A DNA stretch of 64,000 nucleotides from Antedon mediterranea. Its lineage: Eukaryota > Echinodermata > Crinoidea > Comatulida > Antedonidae. Positions 1 to 9,215 of this stretch are shown here, piece after piece. The notes beneath the pieces are model-generated. The model saw only the letters and a list, made by a program, of their open reading frames with translations. It had not been told where the DNA came from and searched no databases. Numbering within the stretch: the first letter of the stretch is position 1; every line of letters starts with the position of its first letter. The DNA lies in the NCBI RefSeq assembly GCF_964355755.1, contig NC_092673.1, positions 27,163,001 through 27,227,000 of the forward strand, given 5' to 3'. The position numbers and the translations under genes were made by a program.

Positions 1-22
1 TTGAAAATAAATAACGATAACG

Positions 23-223
23 ATGATCGAACCGGACTGCGAATATTTTCACATTTTTACGCAATCGTTAATGGTGGTTACTGAGACACATGGACGTGAA
101 GTTTTGCAAAGCCAAGGCCGGTCATGCGCAGCCGTGCCCGCTGAAAAATTGAAAAAGTTACTTAATCTAGGCTTTACACTAAAGACAAACATTAAATTAA
201 ATTGTTTTTATATTATAACTTAG
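23..223 (+). other. Short unrecognised ORF (66 codons)
   Basis: Opens just after an in-frame TAA and ends inside the first copy of the 150-bp duplication. The middle (VLQSQGRSC, then AVPAEKLKKLL) is more GC-rich than its surroundings and looks protein-like. I recognise no domain. The opposite strand is also partly open after a TTTTTCAG. It could be an exon end, a transposon fragment, or noise. Confidence 0.15.
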
Positions 224-472
224 TTTTACTTAAGTAATTGTGTATTGTAACTGTTAAGCTTATTTTAACTTGAAATGGAAGGCAATGTCATTCAATTTAC
301 TTCTCAACAATTTTCCATTACTTTACACTAAAGACAAACATTAAATTAAATTGTTTTTATATTATAACTTAGTTTTACTTAAGTAATTGTGTATTGTAAC
401 TGTTAAGCTTATTTTAACTTGAAATGGAAGGCAATGTCATTCAATTTACTTCTCAACAATTTTCCATTACTC
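173..472. repeat. Tandem duplication, 2 x ~150 bp
   Basis: Two nearly identical ~150-bp units lie back to back, each running from 'ttacactaaagacaaac' to 'caattttccatta'. The near-identity suggests a recent duplication. Confidence 0.9.
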
Positions 473-537
473 AACACAATAGTGCCATTTTTCAAGTAGC
501 TTTAGGAGTAAAAGGTATCGGTTCATACAGTATTTAC

Positions 538-661
538 CTGTAAATTCAACTTGAAGTGATGTGTTGTATTTTGTAGTAGCTATATCCACTTCTCTATCAT
601 CAGAAAAAACTGTTATTTTGTATTTAAGAAGATGACCATTTTGTTTTTCTGGAGGTAGTTC
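538..661 (-). CDS. Exon: fibronectin III domain, central strands
   Basis: Starts after GTTTCTTAG and ends before GTAAAT. Encodes ELPPEKQNGHLLKYKITVF and, later, a sequon (NTS). The 'Asn-Gly-x-Leu-x-x-Tyr-x-Ile' strand is characteristic of gp130-like fibronectin domains. The last base G is left over for an exon to the left that I could not place within this window. Confidence 0.85.
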
Positions 662-3600
662 CTAAGAAACAAATTAGTTTTCTTTTTAATTATACTGTAA
701 CAACAGGAATGATTCTTTTTTTTTTAAAGAAAATGAAGATTTATTTCTAAAGACATTTGCATTTGTCAAAATCTTAATGAAATGTTAAATTATGTCACCA
801 TTGCATGTTATAAATATTTAAAACCATGCTATAAAAGTGTGGTATGAGGAGTATTGGAGGATCCCAATAATTTGTTCTGGTTAGGTAGCTTTTAGTGGGT
901 TTCATCATGGAGAATTCTCCATGGTTTTATGAATCAGTTTCCTAAAGCTTAAAAAAAAAAACCAATCTTATTATACTGATTGATCGATCGATGTTTGGTG
1001 TATTATTTCATTTATCTGCTATTGTTAATAGCCTTTAGATAACCATCATAAGTTTGGATACTACAAACATGATGAAATAATTATGTATTTTTGTAACTTA
1101 TACAGGATTTGTTGCAATTCAAAAGAATTTTATTACAATAATTTTTCATTTTGGTCATTCATTATCTGCCAAGTAAAAACTATAGATAGCATTATTCATT
1201 TTTTTATAAAAAAAAGAATCATATCAGCAGTTTTGAGGTAAAAAGTAAATACATAAATTCACTTTCATATACTCATGTTTGGTGTGCGCAGAAGTGTACT
1301 CTATGGTCCTCGATGTCTGCGAATATACCCGTTTATTACTCTCAATTCCTAACCCGCTCTACTTTTTTCACTTTTTCCGTCTGATAATATCTTTACAAAT
1401 ATATATTTTGTGGTGTTTATTTTCATACCTCCCAATTGCACGTAAGTACATCATATCCATCTTTCCTTTTGCAGTTACCATCCACTGTACCTTCCGGTGG
1501 TTCTGTTGAAAAATGTTTAGTTCAAACTAAATTAAAGGAACTTAAAATTGTTGATGATTTCATGGAAATAGTAAAAACCTTAATCAACTAGGGACCAGTT
1601 GCTTTTTGTACTTTTCTGTGGTTTTATCCTTGATTATCCACTTGATCAACAGAATGAATAAGTAAATAAAAAAGAAACTTAATATATCTTGACTTAGCTT
1701 TTTGTCAAAACATGAAAAAGTATTGCATCCCTGGTTTTAATATACAAACAAATACTAGAGGCCTACGGCAAAAATAAACTGTAGCTCAATTGAAGATAGA
1801 AGCAATGGTTTGCGATTATATGGTCAAACTTTAATATAATGCAAAAATGTATTCAACTTTACTTGTTTCTTCTTTCATGACAACAACAATGTCCGACCAT
1901 TTATTAATGTTGCCTTCTCTTGAATATCTGACGGCAACTTGTACCTCATACTCCTTGTAGCCTGTAGGTATGTCAAGAATTTTCTCAGACAAATCGTCAT
2001 GTGATCTATCACAAGGGATCTGAAAAACAATACAAAAATATCAAAGTTTAGTGTGAGCAGAAAAAGGAAACAATAGTGTCTATGAAAGTGGGAACTATCG
2101 CCCAACAAATAATTTATTTAAATTTTAATTAATTTAAATTTATTTAATACACTTCGCTTCCAGTCCATCGCCTCTCGTACAAATAGATTTCGTAATAGTT
2201 TTTACCCATCTGCCATTAGAATACTGAATCTTACAGAATGATGTGTCATGGCATTTTGTTCTGTATTATATTGTGCTGTAGTTTCAGAGATACACACTTT
2301 TAGGCGAATGATGTAATTGAATTGAATTAAATGTACATAACGTACATTTTTTTAGGTTATTGGATTTTTAAAAACATACCTCGTTCTTCTCTGGAGGTTT
2401 CATGTTTGGATACACCTCCTTATAACTAACAACGTAAACATGCTCTATTTTATATTTTGTTGGATCCCAATTTACTTTAAGTAACGTGTCATTTTCAATC
2501 CGTCCCACAACATTCTTTGGAGGATACATCATGACTATTAAAAGAAAAACAAGAAATTAGTGGCAGTGGTTTCAACATAATATATTACAATAAGAAAATG
2601 GCAATTCATTCATTTATCTAGTATGATTTTTCTGCTATATTGATTTTATATAATTGCCCATTCACTGCACAGTGTTATTTCCAATTTTGTGCAGAAATAG
2701 TGATTTTGAAATTAATTGTTTTACTTACTAAAACAGTTTTTCAAAATTGTGTTTATATTGTACTGTAGGTGGGGGTTGGTCTAGGGGGAAACAAACAAAA
2801 TTATGAAAGACTTTTTTTTCCCCATGAAATTCTTATAAAACTAGAAGGCCACTATACAATTAGTATAATTCCCCTACATGATTTCCCCGACATTTTTTAA
2901 AAAGTTTTATGTCTAGTGCTCAGTGTGATTAGATTAAAGTGTACTACAACTTTTGAATGTGAGTTTGGTGTAATGGTTATATATCCAGCCTTACACTGTT
3001 GCGTTCCCTGGTTTATTTCCTGCTGTGAAGATCTTTTTTGTTTATCATCCTTATTATTTCTTTTAATATTTTATTATTATTTTTAATAATTATAATATTT
3101 TATATTTTAATAACCTAAGGTTACGTTAAGACTGATCACTACCAGATCACCGGCTTCTCTATCAAGGCCTATTGTAAGCTCTCCTAACCTGGTAACAACA
3201 ATCTTGAGCAGCTGTGCAAGCTGCACAATTTCAGATGTACAAGTATCGTACCTCTATAGATTATTGGACTAGCATTGTGTTGTCTGGTTGCTGAATTGTT
3301 TTTCTTTTTTGGCAGAATCCATTAATTAAAAACGAGAAAGACCCAATTTTATACAATTGTATGTTTTTCTTCATGATCAACTCTATATATCGTTGTGATG
3401 ATATAAGTGTGATGCATGCAATTTCAATTATTAGAGTCGGCTTATTTTCCACATTATTGCAATTATAGGCCCATGTTGGATTTCTATTTACAAAAAAAAT
3501 GTAGGCAAGTTTGCGACCTTTAAAAGACTGAGGAAAAAAATTAATAACTTATACTAACTTATAAATTGTGTGTATATAGAACTTACTGCTATAGAAAGCA

Positions 3601-5862
3601 AAATAAGCAATGTCGTGGTCTCCTAAAGCATTTGAGACATGCAACTGTACTTTCATTCTGCCATGGTCATAAGCTAAATCTATATATTCATTATGTGTCT
3701 TTTTATAATTTCTACAAAAAAAAAAAGAGAAAAACATCATAATACATTTAGTCAATATTTATGAACAGTATATATGTGTACAGTTTATATATACAGTATA
3801 TATAAATACCACAGGAACTGCAGAATATTAATTCTAAACTGCCTGGTAATAAATAAATTAATTAATTTGAAATGATAAATAAATCTGTGAGAATGAGAAA
3901 AAGTTTCAAACCAGGATATGTAGATGCCCTAACCATTGAACTTTCAAACTATCAAATGTGGCATATCTTCATTTTTTTGTCACATCAAATTTGATAGTGT
4001 AGACAAAGCTTTACATTCTGTCTTTGACAAGGCAAATCCATGATTATATGCTGTAAGCAAACTCTCCATAAACTTACAATAAAGGTACTGAGGCCCTTCC
4101 ATAGTAAATAAGGTACTCATTTGGAAGGTTTGTATCCAAGTCTCCAGGTAGCCATGTGCATCTGAAATGTGTAATATTCGTCTCAAAGCATGTAAGATTT
4201 TTGATCGCTACCGGTCTACCTGTTGAAGGATATTAAATTTATTGTAATTGATAACTTTACTGTACCATGTAGTAATTGAGAAATCAATTAAGTACACAAA
4301 AAAGCTGACACAAGAATAAGTGGTGGCGCTAGACCACACCGAGATACAATGGTGAGGTATGATAAACAATCAAGACGTCACTCATGTGAATAAGGCCACC
4401 GATGCTAGTAGCTGTAAACATGTACGATTATTGACCGCTCCCTGTTTACCTGTTGAAGGATATTAAATTTACTATAATTGATAAACAAATTTAATACACA
4501 CAAAGAAACATTTTGTTAGAAAATGATATTACAACATTATATATACCGTACTGACGCGGGAATAAGCCCACCCCCCTCGAACATGAAATCACGTCAAGTT
4601 TGGGGGGTGGGCTTATACCCGAGGATCCAAAAATGCAGATCGTCAAAAACAGCACATGTACACTGTGTATTCCACCATGCGAGCGAGCGCCCTCACGTGT
4701 ACGACGTTGCCTCTAAATACACGAGGTGTAGAGTGTCGGAAAATTAAGCTTATAGTTCGTGTAATTTATCGTAGAATATCTTATTTTAAACATCAATTGA
4801 ACAAGAATTTATCAAGCAGAAAAGCAAGTATACAATATTCGTTAAATAGAAATGTACCAAAGAAATTTAATAAGCTTGTTAATGGCAGCCGATACCAAAT
4901 AGTGGTTTTCCGTTTTGGCGACTTGTAGCGTCGTGTGTGAAGCGATCTTTGACCGCGATGGAGTGTAAACAAAACAGGACCGCTAGGCCTCATATGGCCT
5001 AGCGTATATTAGCCTAGCTTGGTTATGATCAAAGGTAGGTGTATTCGGTGTATGGACGTCGCCAAATACAAAATAATGTATTACGACACACACTGTAGAT
5101 CTTCGAATTAATGGGTGGGCTTATACCCGAGTGCCTCATTTTTCATGAAAATTAGTCAAAAGTCGGGGGTGGGCTTATACCCGAGTATGGGCTTATACCC
5201 GCGTCAGTACGGTATATATATATTTTTTTTAAACCATATTTAATGAGGGTGATCCATCCAGCTATTGCTGCAGTCATTAGGGACCCTTCACAAGACAAAC
5301 ATATACACAAGCTGCTCTACATAACAAAGTCTTATTACAAGTCTTTGGAAGTGGAGAATTTGGTCCTTAGAAAAAATCCTGACATGTGACGGGACTTGAA
5401 CCCAGGACCCTTGGAGTGGTAGCCAAGCATCATAACCACCAAGCCACAACTCCACCCAAACAAAATTTGATAGGATATTCTGGGACCTGTTCACTAGATC
5501 GTTGACTGATGCTGCAGTCCTAGAATAAAGCCCATTCTGTTTTCTTAGAAAAGTTCATATTTATTTTGACTAATTGTAACATTTTATTTCTAGTTTTAAG
5601 GTTTAACTAAATTGAGTAATCGGAATATACCTACGTCCAAAAGTGATGAAGACCTCTTGCCTGTCATTAGAAACTCGACAAGAATATTTACCACTTTGAT
5701 CAAAAGATGACATATTAATTCCCAAAATCGATTCATTAGATTCTAAAATGGTCTCAATAAAATACCATGTTATTGTATATGCTGTCATATCCAAGTTGCA
5801 GCGTAACTCTAATACATCACCCTCAATAAGTTCAAAAGTTTTTGGTTTGCTAGGCAATGTCA
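538..5862 (-). CDS. Class I cytokine receptor-like gene (gp130/LIFR/leptin-receptor type), partial, 7 exons
   Basis: Seven minus-strand exons (5635-5862, 4078-4219, 3587-3711, 2380-2534, 1863-2019, 1429-1502, 538-661) join in compatible phase to give 1,005 coding bases, 334 complete codons. Order: Ig-like domain; receptor-homology D1 with the Cys-x-Trp motif (RCTWLPG); D2 ending in a degenerate WSxWS (NKWSDIV); start of a fibronectin III domain. In known relatives (gp130, LIFR, G-CSFR, leptin receptor) this ectodomain binds helical cytokines and signals through JAK/STAT. N-glycosylation sequons occur in the Ig exon (two), D1 (two), D2 (one) and FN3 (one). The Ig exon opens in mid-codon, so the signal-peptide exon lies upstream (to the right). 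Exon 538-661 ends in mid-codon, so the remainder lies off the left edge. Seen: phases, motifs. Known: family role. Inferred: ligand binding. Family confidence is high; the orthologue is not determined. Confidence 0.85.
1429..1502 (-). CDS. Exon: fibronectin III domain, first strand
   Basis: A 74-bp exon between TTTTTCAACAG and GTATGA. It carries phase 1 to phase 0, exactly what its neighbours require. It encodes PPEGTVDG and then DGYDVLTCNWE, a typical 'Pro-Pro ... Leu-x-x-x-Trp' fibronectin III opening. Confidence 0.75.
1863..2019 (-). CDS. Exon: receptor-homology D2, second half with degenerate WSxWS
   Basis: Starts after TTTTTCAG and ends before GTAAAG. Contains YKEYEVQVAVRYSREG and then NINKWSDIVVV. 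The YEVQVAVR strand followed by Gly and Trp-Ser is where the WSxWS signature falls in class I cytokine receptors. Here it reads KWSDI, keeping the central Trp-Ser and losing the outer pair. Confidence 0.85.
2145..2335 (+). mobile_element. LINE 3'-end fragment in receptor intron
   Basis: A short reading frame contains RTNRFRNSFYPSAIRILN and a stop, the usual C-terminal tail of CR1/Jockey-type ORF2 proteins. An AT-rich 3' end (aattgaattgaattaa) follows. It is a 5'-truncated copy on the strand opposite to the receptor gene. Confidence 0.6.
2380..2534 (-). CDS. Exon: receptor-homology D2, first half
   Basis: Starts after TTTTAATAG and ends at GAG before GTATGT. Encodes PPKNVVGRIENDTLLKVNW, then a Tyr-rich strand (VYVVSYKEVYP). 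'Pro-Pro-x-Asn-Val ... Leu-x-Val-x-Trp' is the normal entry of the second cytokine-receptor fibronectin domain. One sequon (NDT). Confidence 0.85.
2960..3025 (+). repeat. Degenerate tRNA-derived SINE head
   Basis: A box A-like 'tggtgtaatggtta' is followed about 35 bp later by a box B-like 'ggtttatttcc'. The same spacing is seen in the clearer tRNA-like pieces of this window, but this one is weaker. Confidence 0.35.
3587..3711 (-). CDS. Exon: receptor-homology D1, second half
   Basis: Begins after a long T-rich tract ending in TAG, and ends before GTAAGT. Translates in phase from the preceding exon as a beta-rich segment containing MKVQLHVSNALGDHD. This matches the F-G strand region of a fibronectin-like domain ('V-x-V-x-x-x-Asn-x-x-Gly'). 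It has no Cys. Confidence 0.8.
4078..4219 (-). CDS. Exon: receptor-homology D1, first half (Cys-x-Trp)
   Basis: Encodes RPVAIKNLTCF, then TNITHFRCTWLPG, then NEYLIYYGR. This is the canonical start of D1: Pro, first Cys, about ten residues, then Cys-x-Trp and a Tyr-x-x-Tyr strand. Acceptor is TTCAACAG; donor is GTAAGT. A second CAG at 4162-4164 could be taken for the acceptor, but using it would lose the first conserved Cys. Only the first of the two usual D1 disulfides is visible, because the following exon has no cysteine. Confidence 0.85.
4420..4495 (-). pseudogene. Decayed duplicate of the D1 exon acceptor region
   Basis: On the minus strand this repeats, with changes, the branch/acceptor tract and the first ~30 bases of the D1 exon (acceptor TTCAACAG shared). 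The match to the real exon, ~240 bp downstream, is lost soon after, and the Cys-x-Trp coding part is absent. Confidence 0.6.
4539..5222. mobile_element. TIR element (MITE-like, ~680 bp) with CGGGTATAAGCCCA repeats
   Basis: The ends carry inverted repeats built on TACCGTACTGACGCGGG followed by TATAAGCCCA (left copy AATAAGCCCA). The word 'gggcttataccc' recurs near both ends (about 4608, 5110, 5170, 5190). The flanks are TA-rich, so a TA target duplication of the Tc1/mariner type is possible but cannot be told from the TIR. No transposase. It lies in the intron between the Ig and D1 exons. Confidence 0.75.
5230..5300 (-). mobile_element. LINE 3'-UTR fragment
   Basis: 'gagggtgatccatccagc ... gggaccctt' matches the 3' tail at 61,540-61,590 ('gagggtgacccagccagc ... 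gggtccct') in sequence and orientation, so both come from one LINE family. Confidence 0.5.
5380..5465 (-). repeat. tRNA-derived SINE fragment
   Basis: On the minus strand it reads box A-like 'tggcttggtggttatgatgc' and box B 'gggttcaagtccc'. A related copy lies at 7,985-8,075. The Pol III boxes are intact enough to recognise, but no cloverleaf forms. Confidence 0.65.
5635..5862 (-). CDS. Exon: Ig-like domain of the cytokine receptor
   Basis: About 75 residues with the Ig signature: a first Cys in LELRCNL, the core Trp in TITWYF, and the D-x-G-x-Y-x-C motif as FDQSGKYSCRV. The acceptor is a T-rich tract followed by CAG. The donor is ambiguous: GTAGGT after 5635, or GTATAT after 5631. The next exon offers a matching choice of acceptor, so both spliced products encode the same Phe-Gly-Arg-Arg. 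An N-terminal Ig domain ahead of the receptor-homology region is typical of gp130, G-CSFR and leptin-receptor relatives. Confidence 0.85.
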
Positions 5863-5964
5863 CTGTAAAAGAAAAAATTTGTTCACCTATGTTATAGGTG
5901 TACTGGATTCAAAAGTGAAGGTGAAAGAAATGTCATAATCTACATTAAATGAAATGCTATTCAT

Positions 5965-6140
5965 TAAGCATTATACGGTATATTTTGGAATATACCGTAT
6001 AATAGCCACAAACGATGGGAATATTTATATATACGGTATATTCTTTATGAGACCCGTTTCTGCTGCCAAAAAATATACCGTATATAAAATATACCGTATA
6101 TATACGGTATATTTTTGGCAGCAGAAACGGGGCCATGTAT
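5965..6140. repeat. Palindromic MITE cluster (TATACCGTATA / TTTCTGCTGCC)
   Basis: Inverted arms 'cgtttctgctgccaaaaa' (~6055) and 'tttttggcagcagaaacg' (~6112) face each other across repeated 'tataccgtata' words. The same family forms a second cluster at 19,976-20,380. Confidence 0.75.
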
Positions 6141-6543
6141 GGATCTCTCAAAAAAGAACTTATTCCCTAATTTTCAAATCAAATTATAGCAAATAAAGTA
6201 TATTCTAATCATTCATTTTAGGAACAATTACATTTTTATAATAATATGTCCATCCATTTTTTCAACTTCCTTTTATAACCACAGGCTTTGTATATAATTG
6301 TTTTGTATAATTTATATAGATTTATATATATAATTTATATAGATTTTTATTAATTCATTTTTAAAATGTTATCTAAGCATACTACATATATGTACTACGT
6401 TCTCAAAATAATGTGTGAAACAGAGACTACTGTACATCTTATCCTTCTTTTTTTAATTTAAAAAATAAATAATCAAATAAAATCAAATGATCATTGCTAA
6501 TAATTGATCAGAAAACTAAAAGTATGTGTGAGAATTTCACTGT

Positions 6544-6939
6544 ATGCACGTACTGTACGAAAGTACAATTTACAACATTTCTATTGTTTTTTTAAAATTT
6601 AGCATCGAAAATCTTAAAATTGATTTAAGTGCATGTGATATTAACAACATGATGCAAAACCTTGTGCAATGTACTCAAAATGAAATTCTATGCGTTGATT
6701 GGATGCTGAAAAATATAAATTTGGAAATCATTGTGAAACAACAAAAGAACAAGGGTGTGCTAACCAATGCTTACCGGTATTGTATCAGGAAACATTTAAA
6801 AAAAAAACACAAAAACAAAGGAAGAAAATACAGATTTAAAAACAAAGTAAAAAAACAAGGTAGCCTGAAAACATGCAAGTCTGTGTCTGCAGTAAGGTCT
6901 GTCAGCCTGAATTCTGTGCAAGGCTGCAGCCTATTGTGA
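6544..6939 (+). CDS. Unrecognised lysine-rich ORF, possible terminal exon
   Basis: 131 codons open from ATG. A plausible acceptor (T-rich tract then AAATTTAG at ~6602) could open an exon instead at IENLKIDLSAC. The first part is mildly Cys-containing; residues ~84-106 are strongly basic (HLKKKHKNKGRKYRF). Codon choice follows the AT background. No family recognised. It may be a last exon of a plus-strand gene or chance. Confidence 0.25.
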   Translation: MHVLYESTIYNISIVFLKFSIENLKIDLSACDINNMMQNLVQCTQNEILCVDWMLKNINLEIIVKQQKNKGVLTNAYRYCIRKHLKKKHKNKGRKYRFKNKVKKQGSLKTCKSVSAVRSVSLNSVQGCSLL

Positions 6940-7440
6940 TATGTAGCTACAAGCTTGGAATTATGTGCAAGTATGCATCCAGAAGACTATTCAAACCTGC
7001 AGCCATGTAGAATTCTATCCAAGGCTGCAGCAACATTATTTTGCAGCGGCAAAAGTCTGCTGACATTTAAATCTTTCAACTCATTAAAATATTTTCCTTA
7101 TTCAACTCATAAGACATTCATAATTATTTGAACGCTATCAATGCATGAGACTGTTGTTTACAAAAGTGAAGAATTCCTGTGAAAAAAAAGTCTAAAGCCT
7201 GGGCAGTTGGTTCAGGAAAAAGATTCAAAAACATAATCAATTTAATCATACAAAAAATTATAAGGAAGTGTTTTATTTTCATAGAAGCGCAAAAAATATT
7301 TTTTGTTGACCTTTTTATAACTTAGAGAATGAGTAGGAAAAAATTAACTGTAAATATAGCACCAAAATAAATAACAACTTTAAGTTGCTATTATGTGATT
7401 AGAACATGTATGGTGTAAACAAAATGCCTCTCCCCTTGGG
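6940..7440. other. Non-coding, short diverged repeats
   Basis: Words such as 'ggctgcagc' and 'gaattctgtgcaagg' recur between 6,895 and 7,040 as a degenerate minisatellite. Nothing else is recognisable. Confidence 0.5.
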
Positions 7441-9215
7441 TAGGCATGTTAAAACCTATAAAAACAATGGACAAGAAATTGAAGTTAAAGATTAAAAACA
7501 AATAAACATGTGTAATAATATTAGGAATTTTGACCGTATTAGTAATTTGTAATTATTAAAAATTATGGGGTAAGGGGTAACATTTTCGCTAATAACTTTG
7601 AATTTATTGAACATATTTTGCATTTCTTGGTAACAATAAGTAGGGTACTGTATAAACTGTTTAATCAAAAATTGTTATATTCAAAAATTATGCAACATTT
7701 TGATCTCAAATAATAGTGGTTGTGTAGTTTTATTTAAAGCCTGTAGACAAAATTTTAGTATTTAGTGTTGTTGTGGGGTACACAATGCACACATTATGCA
7801 TGACTTGTTGGAGGGTATAAATTATTGAAAAAAAAATTAATGATTTTGTTTTAATATGATAGGAGTTTTATAAAAACATATATTTCATCGTGAAATTACA
7901 GGGTGGATAAACTATTTTATAATTTATCGTGATTATAAACTAAGTCTCACTTAAGGCTTAAGGAGTGGAGTTGAAAGAGTCGTGAGTTACAAGCCTGGCA
8001 CTAGGTCAGGATTGAACCACGGAACTTGGGATTGGAAGGCAAGCATGTTAACCACCAAGCTACAGCTCCACTACTTTAGATAGGGTATTTGGTTATTTTT
8101 TAAATACATCCTACGGCTCGCTACTGTTTTTAGGCTATACTGTATATGTAAATTGTTATTATTTTACAGATTGTACTTTAAATCAATTAATCGACTTATA
8201 TAGCAATTTTAAAAATGACACTAGGGCCTACCAATTAAATTTGTACAGTATTTAAAAGATATTCTTTTTCTATAAATGTTCATCTGACATTTTCCTGTAT
8301 CTTGGTTTACAAAAATGAACTCCGTAACAATATGTAAATGTTTCAGATCTGCATATCAGCTGCAGTTTAGCAATTCACACTTTCTCGAAAAATTAATTCT
8401 ATTATATTACATCGTCAAATTCCAGTAAAGGAATATAATAGAGATACTCAGTTCTTTCAAACGTATGTGGAAGATGTGGAACTGCAGCTAATATGAAAAT
8501 CTAAAAAATTGACATATTAATGAGTTTGAATAAACTAACTGTTTTCTTTAAATCAAGATGAAGTAAAATGTAATTGTCCTGTAATATTACAATACCATAA
8601 CAGTTTTGTTTAGAAAAAACTATCTCATTTGCATTTGCAAACCAGATGAACAATTATAACCTTAGAATATCTTATCAGTTACAAATAAAAGATATAATTG
8701 GTAATCTAAACAATTTCTATGATTACTATAGACAATTGAATGTTTAGAATGTAAATTATAAAAAACAATTTACAACACAGAAGCTGGATATGTTTATTTA
8801 ATATCCTCATATTTAAATTTCATTTATTTTAATTAATAATAAATCAAATAATGTATAGCTTCCAAAAAGTCATGCATTTTGTTATTTCGTACCCCATAAC
8901 AATACTAAACGGTGAATTTTTTCCTATAGGTTTAATATGTTAAAAACCACATAAATCTATTGGTAATAACATTTTGATAATTTTTTAATATATAGCAATT
9001 AAACAGTTTATATACTACTTATTGGTTCCTAGAAATGCAAAATATGTAGACTAAATTCAAAGTTATTACCAAAAATGTTACCCCTTACCCCATAATTTTT
9101 AATAATTACAAATTACTATTACGGTCACAATTCCTAATATTATTACACATGTTTATTTGTTTTTAATCTTTAACTTCAATTTCTTGTCCATTGTTTTTAT
9201 AGGTTTTAAAAAAAA
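7441..9215. mobile_element. Large inverted repeat (arms ~250-280 bp)
   Basis: The left arm (7,441-7,720) is the reverse complement, with moderate divergence, of 8,930-9,210. Both contain the GTTACCCCTTACCCCAT word (left in reverse), 'acaatggacaagaaattg' and the poly-pyrimidine spacer. The ~1.2-kb interior holds a SINE fragment and no transposase. Confidence 0.75.
7960..8078 (-). repeat. tRNA-derived SINE fragment
   Basis: Minus-strand 'tagcttggtggttaacatgc' (box A-like) and 'gtggttcaatcctg' (box B). Same family as 5,380-5,465. A flanking word ('ggataaactattttataattt', ~7,908) recurs at ~11,490. Confidence 0.65.

Noticed and set aside
1279-1509. Plus-strand 76-codon ORF
   Set aside because: Opposite strand of the 74-bp fibronectin exon; the minus reading has correct phase and splice sites.
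4162-4164. Alternative acceptor CAG for the D1 exon
   Set aside because: Using it would drop the conserved first Cys and the NLT/NIT segment, and the longer exon stays open to a better acceptor.
4656-4928. 90-codon ORF
   Set aside because: Lies wholly inside the intronic TIR element and resembles no protein family.
5288-5494. Minus-strand ORF with WLPLQGSWVQVPS
   Set aside because: This peptide is the translation of a tRNA-like SINE head (box B), not a protein.
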